From: Mucilaginibacter sp. Bleaf8
GTDB lineage: Bacteria > Bacteroidota > Bacteroidia > Sphingobacteriales > Sphingobacteriaceae
Assembly: GCF_018390515.1 (NCBI RefSeq)
Contig: NZ_JAHBBK010000005.1
Span: 1-64,000 of the forward strand
Reading direction: 5' to 3'
Length of the DNA stretch: 64,000 bases
How positions within the stretch are numbered: the first letter of the stretch is position 1; every line of letters starts with the position of its first letter. The notes below the pieces were generated by a model, which had not been told where the DNA came from, did no database searches, and saw only the letters and a list, made by a program, of their open reading frames with translations. Positions 26,455 through 35,241 of the stretch are shown in pieces. The position numbers were made by a program, and so were the translations under genes.

Positions 26455-26501
26455 TTTGCGCAACCGATAGGTTGCACGTATATTTGCAACCTACCGGTTG
26501 C
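26455..26501 (+). promoter_or_regulatory. promoter with inverted-repeat operator of the ArsR operon
   Basis: TTTG (26455-26458), 20 bases, TATATTTG (26479-26486): a perfect Bacteroidota promoter. Two 16-base arms, GCAACCGATAGGTTGC (26460-26475) and GCAACCTACCGGTTGC (26486-26501), are inverted copies with one mismatch and flank the -7 box, the second covering the start site. Each arm is itself nearly palindromic. Binding here would block RNA polymerase, so the ArsR protein 17 bases downstream is probably autoregulated (inference). Confidence 0.75.
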
Positions 26502-26517
26502 TTATTTAAGATTAAGA

Positions 26518-26835
26518 ATGAAACAAGATATATTCCAAGCAATAGCCGACCCGACACGCAGGGCTATTTTGACGTTAATCGCTGTGCAGGCATTAACACC
26601 AAATGCCATGGCGGAAAAATTTGATATGACGCGCCAGGCAGTATCAAAACATATTAAAGTATTGCACGAATGCGAATTGATTAAACCTGTGCATAGCGGC
26701 AGAGAGATTTACTATCACTTTAATGCGAAAAAAATGCAGGAATTTGATCATTGGTTAGCCCAGTTCAGGCAAAACTGGGAAACTCAATTCAACCAACTCG
26801 ACCAACTATTAACAACAATTAAAGAACAGAAGTAA
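26518..26835 (+). CDS. ArsR-family winged-helix repressor
   Basis: This 105-residue protein is one winged helix. It starts MKQDIFQAIADPTRRAILTL, then has the recognition helix region MAEKFDMTRQAVSKHIKVL and the wing HSGREIYYHFNAKK. No CxC-type metal site is present, so it is not of the metal-sensing ArsR class. It resembles repressors paired with SRPBCC genes. Its stop overlaps the start of the next gene by one base. It probably binds the inverted repeat at 26460-26501. Confidence 0.92.
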   Translation: MKQDIFQAIADPTRRAILTLIAVQALTPNAMAEKFDMTRQAVSKHIKVLHECELIKPVHSGREIYYHFNAKKMQEFDHWLAQFRQNWETQFNQLDQLLTTIKEQK

Positions 26836-27335
26836 TGAACAACGATTTGCTATTTGATTTTAACGTTGACAAAACTGCCAAAACGGTTTACATCACCAGG
26901 CAATTTAACGCGGGACAGTCTTTAGTATGGGATGCTTTTACCAAAGCCGAACTACTGGACCAATGGAGTGCGCCTGCGCCAATGCGCGCCCAAACCAAGT
27001 ACATGGATTTTAAAGTAGGCGGCAGGCGCTTTTACGCGATGGTAAGTCCCGACGGACAAGAGCGCTGGGCGGTTCAGGAATTTACTTCCATTACCCCGAA
27101 AACCAATTTTAAAATGTACAACACCTTTACCGACAAAGACGAAAACCGTGAATTGCCGGGCTCTGACTGGGATTACACTTTTAGCGAACAAAACGGCATT
27201 ACTCAAGTAAACATTACCATCTATAATGAATCGTTTGAGCGGTTAGAAAAATTGCTCGAGGGCTTCAAAATCGGCTTCACGCTAACCTTAAAAAACCTGG
27301 AAGCACTGTTGGCCACCTTATCAGAAAAACAATAA
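26835..27335 (+). CDS. SRPBCC (AHSA1-type) domain protein
   Basis: The 166-residue protein matches the Aha1/CalC-like START fold: TRQFNAGQSLVWDAFTKAEL at the start, DFKVGGRRFYAMVSPDGQE in the middle and a C-terminal long helix ESFERLEKLLEGFKIGF. These small cytoplasmic proteins bind hydrophobic ligands; the ligand here is unknown. It is translationally coupled to the ArsR gene (one-base overlap), a very common pairing. Confidence 0.88.
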   Translation: MNNDLLFDFNVDKTAKTVYITRQFNAGQSLVWDAFTKAELLDQWSAPAPMRAQTKYMDFKVGGRRFYAMVSPDGQERWAVQEFTSITPKTNFKMYNTFTDKDENRELPGSDWDYTFSEQNGITQVNITIYNESFERLEKLLEGFKIGFTLTLKNLEALLATLSEKQ

Positions 27336-27370
27336 AAGACAGTTTTACGACCATATTTAAAACTAAAATT

Positions 27371-27805
27371 ATGAGAACCATTAACCCTTGGATCAATTTT
27401 AATGGAAATGCTGAAGAAGCATTCACTTTTTACCAATCAGTATTTGGTGGCGAATTCACAAAGCTTATTCGCTTTGGCGATCTGGCAAGCTCCGAATTTC
27501 CGGTAGCAGAAAAAGAAGCGAATAAAATAATGACCATTGCCTTGCCACTTGGCAAACACAACATGTTAATTGCCAATGATGTTCCTGAGTTTATGGGGCA
27601 GGTAAGCGAGACTGAAAACAGGTCAAAAATAGTAGTGAGTGCTGAAAGCCTTGAAGAAGCGGACAAAATATTCAACGGGCTATCAGCAGGCGGAGACATT
27701 GAAGGGCCCATTGGCGACAGCCCTTGGGGTACATACGCCGGTATGTTCAGAGATAAGTATGGTATTGAATGGATTGTGGAATTTGATCCTAATTATAACG
27801 GTTAA
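27371..27805 (+). CDS. VOC-family (PhnB-like) protein
   Basis: This 144-residue protein has the glyoxalase/bleomycin-resistance fold of the PhnB type: WINFNGNAEEAFTFYQSVFG at the start and a C-terminal GTYAGMFRDKYGIEWIVEFD. PhnB proteins of this kind usually lack a full metal site, and their biochemical role is often unknown. It is the third gene of the ArsR operon, 35 bases after the SRPBCC gene; a strong terminator follows at 27946. Confidence 0.88.
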   Translation: MRTINPWINFNGNAEEAFTFYQSVFGGEFTKLIRFGDLASSEFPVAEKEANKIMTIALPLGKHNMLIANDVPEFMGQVSETENRSKIVVSAESLEEADKIFNGLSAGGDIEGPIGDSPWGTYAGMFRDKYGIEWIVEFDPNYNG

Positions 27806-27945
27806 ATTTACTCGAAGAAGAAAAGCGCTCCATGCCAATGGGTGGCACTTTTGCTTTTACATACTTCTCTTATCATTTCCAAGTTTTCTTTCATTAGAGT
27901 AATACCGCACTAACGCGAAGGTCATCCTGCTCATCTTACCAAAAG

Positions 27946-27980
27946 AAAAAAGCCTGTATTCCTTACGGAATCAGGCTTTA
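27946..27980. terminator. bidirectional intrinsic terminator
   Basis: The stem AAAGCCTG plus ATTCC pairs with GGAAT plus CAGGCTTT around a TTAC loop, with one bulged T. On the minus strand it is followed by TTTTTTCTTTT. It ends the VOC gene (plus) and the exported protein gene at 28057 (minus). Confidence 0.8.
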
Positions 27981-28056
27981 AATTTAACAGACAGTCGGCG
28001 TTATACGCCATTTTATATCATCATGGCAAGGCATTCAAAGGAATCAAACTCCATTA

Positions 28057-28644
28057 TTACCATTCCTTGGTTGAAATGCGTTGCGGATTAGCGGTCTTAG
28101 CATCCTGACCGTCGTTGCTTGTCAAATAAACTTCCAATTGTTTATTAAGATAATTGAAATAGTTTACTACCTGACTGGTATAGCTTTCGTACTGGGTATC
28201 TTTAACTTTTTTGGGTAGTTCCTCCCATGCATAGGCTATACCATTAACTGGCGTAAAGGTTCCATAACGATTTCGTTGCAGCGGCATAAAAGTTAGGTTT
28301 GATGCCATTACTCTGTACTTTTCCTCTTTAAAATCTATCTTAAGGTCAAATGATAACTGACCTTCCTCCTGCCCAAACACAAGGCCTTTATGGTATAGTG
28401 TTAACCTTCCTTTTCCCTGTATACCAGCAGCTTCACTTTGGTTTTTGGCAATCCGGATGTCAGGATATTTCTTCTTGATAAATTCGTTCACAGTCGGTAC
28501 CGGTTGCAAGGTATCGCCCAGGGATAGCGAATTTACCTGGTAGTACATGAGCTTATCATTATCATTAAGCACCAGCGCAGTACTTTGCGCATAACTATGG
28601 GCTGATACCAGAAATACAATGAGTGCTAAAATTATGTTTTTCAT
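28057..28644 (-). CDS. exported protein, DUF4468-like
   Basis: This 195-residue protein has a signal peptide (ILALIVFLVSAHSYAQ). The pattern KLMYYQVNSLSLGDTL at the start of the mature part, GKGRLTLYHKGLVFGQEEG and FDLKIDFKEEKYRVMASNLTF in the middle and a helical tail (SYTSQVVNYFNYLNKQLEV) recall the DUF4468 TBP-like fold common in Bacteroidota periplasmic proteins. Function unknown. It lies 71 bases downstream of the porin-like gene in the same direction. Confidence 0.55.
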   Translation of the reverse strand: MKNIILALIVFLVSAHSYAQSTALVLNDNDKLMYYQVNSLSLGDTLQPVPTVNEFIKKKYPDIRIAKNQSEAAGIQGKGRLTLYHKGLVFGQEEGQLSFDLKIDFKEEKYRVMASNLTFMPLQRNRYGTFTPVNGIAYAWEELPKKVKDTQYESYTSQVVNYFNYLNKQLEVYLTSNDGQDAKTANPQRISTKEW

Positions 28645-28715
28645 CTTAAGGACTATCCTTTATTATGAATAGTACTCAAAGATAAAGCAGGAATAATTTA
28701 CATCACAGGTAAAAT

Positions 28716-29774
28716 TTAAAAACCATAAACGGCTGCTACCACAAATTGCGAAGCGGTTTTAGTAGGTTGTCCATTACTTTTAACAAATGGCGATGCTTTA
28801 TTGACATTATCGAGCCTGATTTCGGGAATAAATGTCAGGCCGCCTGTTTTCAGATTAGCTGTAAAAGTAAAAGCAGTTACCGAACTACCCGGAGCAATAG
28901 CAGACAATGCACCCTGGCTTGCACTTTTATTTTTAAAATACTCTCCTCTTAAACCTAAAGCCACAGCACCTGATATTGCATATTGGGGATACAAAGCCAC
29001 ACCCGAGAATCCGCCGCTTTGATCAGGTGAGGAAAAAGTAGCGCCATTTAAGCCCATCTTAAACTTCTCGGTAATTTGATAGCTTGTGGTTAGATCGAGT
29101 TCCGTACCTGACAACTTACCGCTTAACAGGTTAAAATAGGCAGTCCACCCTTTAACCGGGCTTACCATCAACTGCGCTCCGAATGTTGACACGTCTCTTT
29201 TTGATTCATAAACATTCCAGTTATCATTAAACAAGCCCGCCATCAGGCTCACCTTGTCGGTAAAGGCATACGTAAACTTTAAGCCGGCATTTTGGAAAGG
29301 GCCGTTAGTAAACAGATAAGAAGTTGAATAATTAAAATTGCCTACCGGGGCGATAATTTCATAGCCAACAAAGGTAGCCATATAACCTGCCGTAACATTC
29401 AATTTTCTGGTTAAATCATAACCTATATATAAGTTTTGAATATGAAAGCTATTTTCATCCGGCCCGTTAGGAATAGATTGATACTGCCCTCTCGGACCAA
29501 AGGATAACTCGCCTACAAACAGCGCTTTATTATATTTCTTTTTCACACCCAAATCAACCATACCAATAGATACTGAATTGGCCTCATTGGCAAAACTGGT
29601 TTGGATATTAGCATTTTTTTTACCTGCAAAATCAAGTTTATAATAAGTATCTACCGATCCGAAAATGGTAAGACCCGGATCAATAGGCGCTGGTATTACC
29701 TTAGTAGTGTCTTGCGCATGTGTAAGTAATGAGCATAGGGAGAGCACAACTGATAATAAAAGTGATTTTTTCAT
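28716..29774 (-). CDS. outer-membrane beta-barrel (porin-like) protein
   Basis: This 352-residue protein has a signal peptide (SLCSLLTHAQ) and alternating strands with aromatic girdles, beginning GLTIFGSVDTYYKLDFAGKK and ending in an aromatic residue (VVAAVYGF), the usual signal for outer-membrane insertion. It resembles the BBP2-type putative barrels. It lies 175 bases downstream of the ammonium transporter gene on the same strand, with a hairpin between, so it could supply outer-membrane passage for ammonium or another small nitrogen compound (inference). Confidence 0.75.
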   Translation of the reverse strand: MKKSLLLSVVLSLCSLLTHAQDTTKVIPAPIDPGLTIFGSVDTYYKLDFAGKKNANIQTSFANEANSVSIGMVDLGVKKKYNKALFVGELSFGPRGQYQSIPNGPDENSFHIQNLYIGYDLTRKLNVTAGYMATFVGYEIIAPVGNFNYSTSYLFTNGPFQNAGLKFTYAFTDKVSLMAGLFNDNWNVYESKRDVSTFGAQLMVSPVKGWTAYFNLLSGKLSGTELDLTTSYQITEKFKMGLNGATFSSPDQSGGFSGVALYPQYAISGAVALGLRGEYFKNKSASQGALSAIAPGSSVTAFTFTANLKTGGLTFIPEIRLDNVNKASPFVKSNGQPTKTASQFVVAAVYGF

Positions 29775-29902
29775 GTGAATAACTTTGTGTAAAGGTTGAC
29801 AAGCAGGTTAATTGGATTTGTAAAGGCATAGCAATGGCTAACTACCCTGATTTTCATGTAAACAGAATAGCAAACAATGACGAAATAAAAACAGGTAAGT
29901 AG

Positions 29903-29937
29903 GTAAGCGCTGCAACCTTGCAAACTACAGCGCTTAC
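29903..29937 (-). terminator. hairpin downstream of the ammonium transporter
   Basis: GTAAGCGCTG (29903-29912) and CAGCGCTTAC (29928-29937) form a perfect 10-base stem with a 15-base loop just past the amt stop. The T-rich stretch on the minus strand follows only after 10 bases, so termination may be partial and let the porin-like gene be transcribed. Confidence 0.5.
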
Positions 29938-29949
29938 TGTGTGGTATAC

Positions 29950-31293
29950 TTATATTGTATGAGCCGACGAGAGCCTTTGTGAAGTGTAACGCTCGTTGTG
30001 CTGACTTGCATCAAGCCCCATTTCTTCTTCTTCTTTAGTTACCCGGATTGGCTCAATGAGGTTTACCAGTTTAAAGATGACGAATGACACGATGAAACTG
30101 AAAGGAATAACAATCAGAAGCGCTTTTAACTGCGTTAAAAAGAATGTTGCATCGCCATACAGTAAGCCGTTTGGTCCGGCGCTGTTTACAGTTTTGGTGG
30201 CAAACACCCCGGTCAAAATCATACCAACTATACCGCCTACGCCGTGGCAAGGGAATACATCAAGCGTATCATCTAAAGAGGTTTTCTGTTTCCATGACAC
30301 CACCAGGTTGGAGATGATGGCAGCAATAAACCCGATGAAAATACTTTGCGGAATAGCAACGTAACCTGCGCCCGGAGTAATAGCCACCAAGCCCACCACT
30401 GCACCTATACAAAATCCTAATACAGACGGCTTTTTGCCACGAAGCACTTCAAAAAACATCCATGACAAGCCCGCTGCGCCTGCTGCAGTATTAGTGGTTA
30501 AAAAAGCGGACACGGATAAAGCATTGGCGCCTAAAGCAGAACCGGCATTGAATCCAAACCAGCCAAACCACAACAATCCTGTACCAATAAGAACATAAGG
30601 AATATTGGCCGGAGGCACTTCCACACCTTCTATATGCGACTTACGTCTTTTTAACACCAATGCACCTGCCAGTGCTGCACAACCGGCCGAAATATGAACT
30701 ACCGTACCGCCAGCAAAGTCAAAAGCACCCATTTTAGCTAAAAAGCCATCCGGATGCCAGCTCCAATGGGCAAGAGGCGCATAAACCAGCAGGCTAAAAA
30801 GTACTGTAAATAGTATGTAAGAAGTAAAGCGTATACGCTCAGCTATAGCACCCACAACCAATCCGGGTGTTATAATGGCAAACATTAGCTGAAACACCGA
30901 AAATAAAGACTTGGGAATAGTTGGCGCAAAAACCCAAGGCGCGCCTGAATTAACACCCTTGAAAAAGAAATGCGTTGATGGGTTCCCGATAAAGCCATGA
31001 ACAGAATCACCGAAACAAAGACTGAATCCAACAAGAATCCATAATACTGTTACTACGCCTGCCGCCACAATGCTTTTAATCATGGTTGATAGCACATTTT
31101 TTCTTGTTACCATACCGCCATAAAAAAAGGCCAGCCCGGGTGTCATTAAAAATACCAAGGCAGAAGCAACAATGATCCAGGCAATGTCTGCCGAGTTATA
31201 CTTACTGGTGTCAGCATAATCGGCTTGGGCCGGAACAAAAATGGCAGCGACTGCAACAATGAGCAAGAGCACAAATGGAAAAATTCGTTTCAT
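29950..31293 (-). CDS. amt: ammonium transporter, Amt family
   Basis: A 447-residue inner-membrane protein with a cleavable signal peptide (AVAAIFVPAQA) and 11 expected membrane helices. The conserved Amt segments are DIAWIIVASALVFLMTPGLA, FFYGGMVTRKN, and the two pore histidines in FAGGTVVHISAGCAAL and DVFPCHGVGGIVG. It conducts ammonium/ammonia into the cell. No glnK gene is adjacent. The C-terminal tail (about 35 residues) is rich in Glu/Arg and would face the cytoplasm. An inverted repeat 105 bases upstream may be regulatory. Confidence 0.95.
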   Translation of the reverse strand: MKRIFPFVLLLIVAVAAIFVPAQADYADTSKYNSADIAWIIVASALVFLMTPGLAFFYGGMVTRKNVLSTMIKSIVAAGVVTVLWILVGFSLCFGDSVHGFIGNPSTHFFFKGVNSGAPWVFAPTIPKSLFSVFQLMFAIITPGLVVGAIAERIRFTSYILFTVLFSLLVYAPLAHWSWHPDGFLAKMGAFDFAGGTVVHISAGCAALAGALVLKRRKSHIEGVEVPPANIPYVLIGTGLLWFGWFGFNAGSALGANALSVSAFLTTNTAAGAAGLSWMFFEVLRGKKPSVLGFCIGAVVGLVAITPGAGYVAIPQSIFIGFIAAIISNLVVSWKQKTSLDDTLDVFPCHGVGGIVGMILTGVFATKTVNSAGPNGLLYGDATFFLTQLKALLIVIPFSFIVSFVIFKLVNLIEPIRVTKEEEEMGLDASQHNERYTSQRLSSAHTI

Positions 31294-31397
31294 ACTTTCA
31301 GGAGAGTTTAGTAAAGAAATAAGGTTATTTAGATAATTTTAGTTGGCTTTTTCATAAAAATATGGAATAACAATATAAAAACCAAGCATTTGTAACT

Positions 31398-31434
31398 AAA
31401 ATTCTAATAACAATCTAATTTTTATTAGAATTTT
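31398..31434. promoter_or_regulatory. 13-base inverted repeat upstream of amt
   Basis: AAAATTCTAATAA (31398-31410) and TTATTAGAATTTT (31422-31434) are perfect inverted copies with an 11-base spacer in an AT-rich leader about 105 bases before the amt start codon. It could be an operator for a dimeric regulator. No TAnnTTTG box was found next to it. Confidence 0.35.
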
Positions 31435-31603
31435 AATTCAATTTAGCCTAAAGCATTAAATTAAATCGATTAAATACATTTTTACGTTATATTATATTTA
31501 AAATAGATGATTTTTAATATTAATCTCTTTAAAAAACGAACCAAGACCAAATTATTAAGCAGTAAAAAGACTTCCAATCAAATAACTTTGATTCATTTAA
31601 AAG

Positions 31604-31659
31604 AAAAAGCAGGATTTTATTGATTACCAACCATGACAATCAATAAAACCCTGCTTTTT
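31604..31659. terminator. long-stem intrinsic terminator downstream of the LysR gene
   Basis: Arms 31604-31625 and 31638-31659 form a 22-base stem (one mismatch) that starts AAAAAGCAGG and closes around a 12-base loop. The minus-strand side ends GCTTTTTCTTTT. It separates the LysR gene from the amt leader. Confidence 0.75.
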
Positions 31660-31750
31660 ACTTATAGTATATAGAAATAAAAAGACCTATTAAAGCAGTT
31701 GCTACTTACTTAGCACAGGCAAATATTGATTCAACACCTGATACCACGCC

Positions 31751-32647
31751 CTAAACCATTTCTTTTAAAAACACTTCTTTAATCTGCCTTATTTCGTTTT
31801 CGTAAATCGTTTTCTTCCGGGTGCCGAAGTAGAGCGTGTTTTCGATGTGCTTATGGCCCTCCCAAATTAATTTGATTGTGCCCCGCTCTAATTGTTTCAT
31901 GGACAAAAAGTCGGGTATTACGGCTAGCCCCTCACCGCCACTCAGGCATCTCACAATAGAACTCATGTTAGGCACAATATAATTGGGCTTAAAATCCGGC
32001 CGTTTACCGAAGTTGAGGTGCCAAAACCTGCGCAAATGTTCCATGTCGCCTGTAGTACCGTACCATAATTGCTTTTTTAGCCAGTCTTGTATTTCCTGCT
32101 TATCGCCATGTTTAAGAATTGGGGCAAAGCCGGATGTATCAGTTTTAGCGCCGCCAACCACAACAATGCGTTCTTTTGAAAACGGCTCGTAATGCAGTGC
32201 CGGATAATCGCCTTTTTGTGGCGTAATAATCAGGTCGAGTATGCCGGCATCCAGGTCGCTCAGCATTTCGGGATAATCGCCAAACTTAATGATAACGTTA
32301 AAGTTGAACGTAGGCAGGTACGATTCGAGCGTAAACTGGAAAGTTTCAAAACACATACCGATACTGATGGTAGGCCGCTCTTTTTCGGTACTGCGATGAA
32401 AGTGCTGCTCGGCTTCTTCCAGTTTAGCCAACGCTTCCTGTATGTAATTGTACAACACCTTGCCACGTTCGGTAGAGACCAGTTTGCGTGAGGTACGGTC
32501 AAACAACTTATAGCCTACATATGCTTCCAACGAACTAAGGTGAAGGCTTACGCCCGGCTGCGAAACGAAAAGCGCTTCTGCAGCGCCGGTTAAGCTCCCC
32601 GTTTCATAAATTGCTTTAAACGTTCTGAACCACTCTAAGTTTACCAT
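31751..32647 (-). CDS. LysR-family transcriptional regulator
   Basis: The 298-residue protein begins with a LysR helix-turn-helix (EWFRTFKAIYETGSLTGAAE, then LFVSQPGVSLHLSSLE), a linker helix, and a type 2 periplasmic-binding-fold effector domain from about residue 90. It binds DNA as a tetramer and usually acts on the divergent neighbour, here the MdaB-like reductase gene whose start lies 96 bases away. The intergenic region contains a 16-base palindrome and a minus-strand -7 box, which fits autorepression (inference). Confidence 0.93.
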   Translation of the reverse strand: MVNLEWFRTFKAIYETGSLTGAAEALFVSQPGVSLHLSSLEAYVGYKLFDRTSRKLVSTERGKVLYNYIQEALAKLEEAEQHFHRSTEKERPTISIGMCFETFQFTLESYLPTFNFNVIIKFGDYPEMLSDLDAGILDLIITPQKGDYPALHYEPFSKERIVVVGGAKTDTSGFAPILKHGDKQEIQDWLKKQLWYGTTGDMEHLRRFWHLNFGKRPDFKPNYIVPNMSSIVRCLSGGEGLAVIPDFLSMKQLERGTIKLIWEGHKHIENTLYFGTRKKTIYENEIRQIKEVFLKEMV

Positions 32648-32656
32648 GACGTTATC

Positions 32657-32724
32657 TATTATAATTATAATACAAAAGTATAAATTAGCTTATTTTTATA
32701 GTAGATACAACAGAGATAACTTTG
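32657..32724. promoter_or_regulatory. divergent LysR / quinone reductase control region
   Basis: Contains a perfect palindrome TATTATAATTATAATA (32657-32672), directly followed by a minus-strand -7 box TACTTTTG (plus coordinates 32673-32680) for the LysR gene, and a plus-strand -7 box TAACTTTG (32717-32724) for the reductase gene. The palindrome would cover the LysR start site. Neither promoter has a clear -33 element. Confidence 0.5.
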
Positions 32725-32743
32725 TGTCATTAATTTAAATGAC

Positions 32744-33391
32744 ATGCAAAATCAAAAGAAAAAAATATTTGTAATCAACGGCGGGCAGATTTTTGGCCAC
32801 TCGGGCGGGCGTTTTAATAAAACGGTTTTTGAAGCGACAAAAGAGTTCTTTAGCAATCATGAAGGTTTTGAAATACGCGCTACCGACATTAATAAACCTT
32901 ACACACCAGAGCAGGAAGTGGAACACTTTGTATGGGCGGATACCATTATTTATCATACGCCCATCTGGTGGTTCCAGTTGCCACACGGACTAAAAAAATA
33001 TATCGACGAGGTGTTCACGGCCGGGTACCGCAAAGGCATTTATTATAGTGATGGCCGCAAGGCGGATAATCCAAAAATTAACTATGGTACCGGCGGCACG
33101 ATGCATGGACGTAATTACCTGTTAACTACCTCATGGAATGCGCCCAAAACCGCATTTACACTACCCGGTGAGTTCTTCAATCAAAAGAGTGTGGATGAAG
33201 GTGCACTATTTGGCTTTCACCGCATGAACGCCTTTACCGGTTTAACACCGCTTGAAAGCCTTCACTTTCATGATGTGGAAAAGAACGCGGATATAAACAA
33301 AGACCTGCAGCGGTACCAGCAACACCTCGAAAAACTATTTCTTACTACTAAGCCAGATGAACCTGTACAGCTTGGTGAAAGTATAAGGTAA
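32744..33391 (+). CDS. NAD(P)H-dependent quinone reductase (MdaB-like flavoprotein)
   Basis: This 215-residue flavodoxin-fold protein shows FVINGGQIFGHSGGRFNKTV (flavin phosphate-binding end), the central strand VWADTIIYHTPIWWFQLPHG typical of MdaB, and YGTGGTMHGRNYLLTTSWNA. MdaB-type enzymes reduce quinones by two electrons using FAD and NADPH and protect against oxidative stress. It is divergent from a LysR gene that probably controls it. Confidence 0.88.
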   Translation: MQNQKKKIFVINGGQIFGHSGGRFNKTVFEATKEFFSNHEGFEIRATDINKPYTPEQEVEHFVWADTIIYHTPIWWFQLPHGLKKYIDEVFTAGYRKGIYYSDGRKADNPKINYGTGGTMHGRNYLLTTSWNAPKTAFTLPGEFFNQKSVDEGALFGFHRMNAFTGLTPLESLHFHDVEKNADINKDLQRYQQHLEKLFLTTKPDEPVQLGESIR

Positions 33392-33419
33392 CATTACCAA
33401 AAGTCATCTCATAAATGAT

Positions 33420-33565
33420 AAAGTGGTAGACTGGCTGTGTGAGTATGCAACAAGCAGTGGAAGAAAATTAAAAGCCTGATGCCAGAAAGTACCAGACGCC
33501 CCGATGGCAAAGGCTACCCCTGGCGTTATAAGCGGAAGGTACTTGTGGCTTTATGGTCGAGATGA
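33420..33565 (+). pseudogene. relic of an IS5-type transposase, N-terminal end, copy 1
   Basis: The terminus-like AAAGTGGTAGACTGGCTGTG starts at 33420. From about 33452 a plus-strand frame reads KQWKKIKSLMPESTRRPDGK and then GYPWRYKRKVL, the characteristic start of IS5-type (IS427/IS1031 group) DDE transposases. It loses similarity after VL and stops at 33563. No catalytic DDE part and no right end remain. A second relic of the same left end, inverted, lies at 35266-35401. Confidence 0.65.
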
Positions 33566-33862
33566 TATATATCCATTTTTTTCGGCTGTGTTTAATGATT
33601 GTTGGCCTTCTGTAAGTGTTAACCTATAAAAGCTATTAATATCTTCCACCGAAATAATGAGCGGCTTGATTATAAAATAAGGTAGTTGTCGTCATGTAAT
33701 TCATGTGTTTAACAGATGTCAAATTACAAATTTCAGTTGCACCGAGCTTCGAATCTTCTCAAATTCGCCTAACGGTTGGCCTGTGCAGGGATGTTCCCAC
33801 TAAACTGCGTTGCAAACTGTAGTGCGTTGCAGGATATAGACTATAAGAAAACAATCAGTTTG
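33566..33862. other. intergenic stretch upstream of the Crp-type gene
   Basis: No ORF, exact promoter box or repeat was recognised between the IS relic and the regulator start. Confidence 0.35.
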
Positions 33863-34483
33863 ATGGATGAATGTAGAAACGTAAGCCCCTACTTGTCTGC
33901 ATTTAAGCAGCAGGTGGAGAAAATGGTTGTATTTGACGATGAAGAGTGGGCCATCATCACAACCCATTTAAGCTTAAAGACGCTGGGCAGAAAAGAGCAC
34001 TTCGTCCAGTCAGGTGAAATATGTAAAGCGTTAGGGTTTATTGTAACTGGATCCATGCGCCTGTATCATATTAAAGATGGTACAGAAAAAACCAGCTACT
34101 TTTGCACAACAAACGATTTCATTACTTCTTATAAAAGCTTTATGAAACAGGAACCCAGCGTTTCTGCAATACAAGCGTTGGACGATGTTTTGTTGATCAC
34201 ACTTGAATATAACGCATTACAAGAACTTCTTGACAATCCCGTAACTGCCCGTAAAATGGAACGTTTTGGCAGGTTGTTAGCGGAAGATTTAATTTTCTGC
34301 TACGAAGACAGAATGCATGGTTTTATTACTCAAACGCCCGAAGAGCGTTATGCTACGCTTCTGCATGATAATCCCTCCATGTTACAGCAGGTACCGCAGC
34401 ATTACCTTGCTAATTATTTAGGCATTACGGCAACATCGTTATCACGTATCCGAAAACGTATTTTTGATACGATTAAACGATGA
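33863..34483 (+). CDS. Crp/Fnr-family transcriptional regulator
   Basis: The start at 33863 (MDECRNVSPYL) gives 206 residues. An upstream ATG at 33776 would add 29 residues unlike the family. Residues 25-115 form a cyclic-nucleotide-binding-type beta barrel (VQSGEICKALGFIVTGSMRL); the C-terminus is a winged HTH (QHYLANYLGITATSLSRIRK). No FeS cysteines of the Fnr type are present. These short Bacteroidota regulators often control a neighbouring stress or detoxification gene; here the nitroreductase follows 81 bases downstream. Confidence 0.88.
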   Translation: MDECRNVSPYLSAFKQQVEKMVVFDDEEWAIITTHLSLKTLGRKEHFVQSGEICKALGFIVTGSMRLYHIKDGTEKTSYFCTTNDFITSYKSFMKQEPSVSAIQALDDVLLITLEYNALQELLDNPVTARKMERFGRLLAEDLIFCYEDRMHGFITQTPEERYATLLHDNPSMLQQVPQHYLANYLGITATSLSRIRKRIFDTIKR

Positions 34484-34564
34484 CATTTATTTTTCTTGTC
34501 TTATGTAAACGTTACAATATTGGCCAAAGGTGCATTTTTGCTTTTCAAATTAAAAAGAGAAATT

Positions 34565-35203
34565 ATGCATACGGTAATTGATAAATTAACATGGCGATAT
34601 GCCACAAAAAAGTTTGATGCAACGAAGACTGTGTCTGATGAAAAGCTTGAGCGTATTATTGAAGCCATCCGCCTTACACCAACAAGTAGCGGCCTCCAAC
34701 CATTCGAACTATTAGTAATAAGTAATCCGGCTATCCGTGCTAAAATTCAGGCTGTAGCGTGGAACCAGGCGCAGATTACGGAGGCATCTCACCTGCTTGT
34801 ATTTGCTGCATGGGATGATATAACCAAAGATCGTGTTGATATGATGTTCGACCTCACTAATGAGGTTAGGGGTTTTAAAAATGAAGGTTGGGAAAACTAT
34901 CGCAGACAATTGCTCGATATTGTAGCAGCTCGGGGTACCGAAGGCAATTATCAAGCCGCAGCACGGCAGGCATACATTGGGCTGGGTGTTGCCCTTACTG
35001 CTGCCGCATTTGAAGAAGTTGACGCAACACCCATGGAAGGATTTGACCCCGAAGCGGTTGACGAAATACTGGATCTTAAATCTAAAAATCTGCGTAGCGT
35101 TATTATACTACCTATTGGATACCGCGCTTCTGAAGGTGACTGGCTTGTGAACCTTAAAAAAGTAAGACGCAGTCGCAGCAATTTCGTGACTGAAATTAAA
35201 TAA
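34565..35203 (+). CDS. NAD(P)H-dependent nitroreductase
   Basis: The ATG at 34565 (MHTVIDKLTWRYATKKFDA) is preferred over 34496, since it begins at the family's N-terminal helix and gives 212 residues. FMN-binding features include RYATKKFD, TPTSSGLQPFELLVI, YIGLGVALTAAAFEEVD and a late ILPIGYRASEGDW. It is probably an NfsB-type dimeric flavoenzyme that reduces nitro compounds or quinones in the cytoplasm. It follows the Crp-type gene and is likely its target. The pair is bracketed by two IS relics. Confidence 0.9.
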   Translation: MHTVIDKLTWRYATKKFDATKTVSDEKLERIIEAIRLTPTSSGLQPFELLVISNPAIRAKIQAVAWNQAQITEASHLLVFAAWDDITKDRVDMMFDLTNEVRGFKNEGWENYRRQLLDIVAARGTEGNYQAAARQAYIGLGVALTAAAFEEVDATPMEGFDPEAVDEILDLKSKNLRSVIILPIGYRASEGDWLVNLKKVRRSRSNFVTEIK

Positions 35204-35241
35204 CTGCTATAACATATAACTGTAAAATACGTCTTTTAAGC

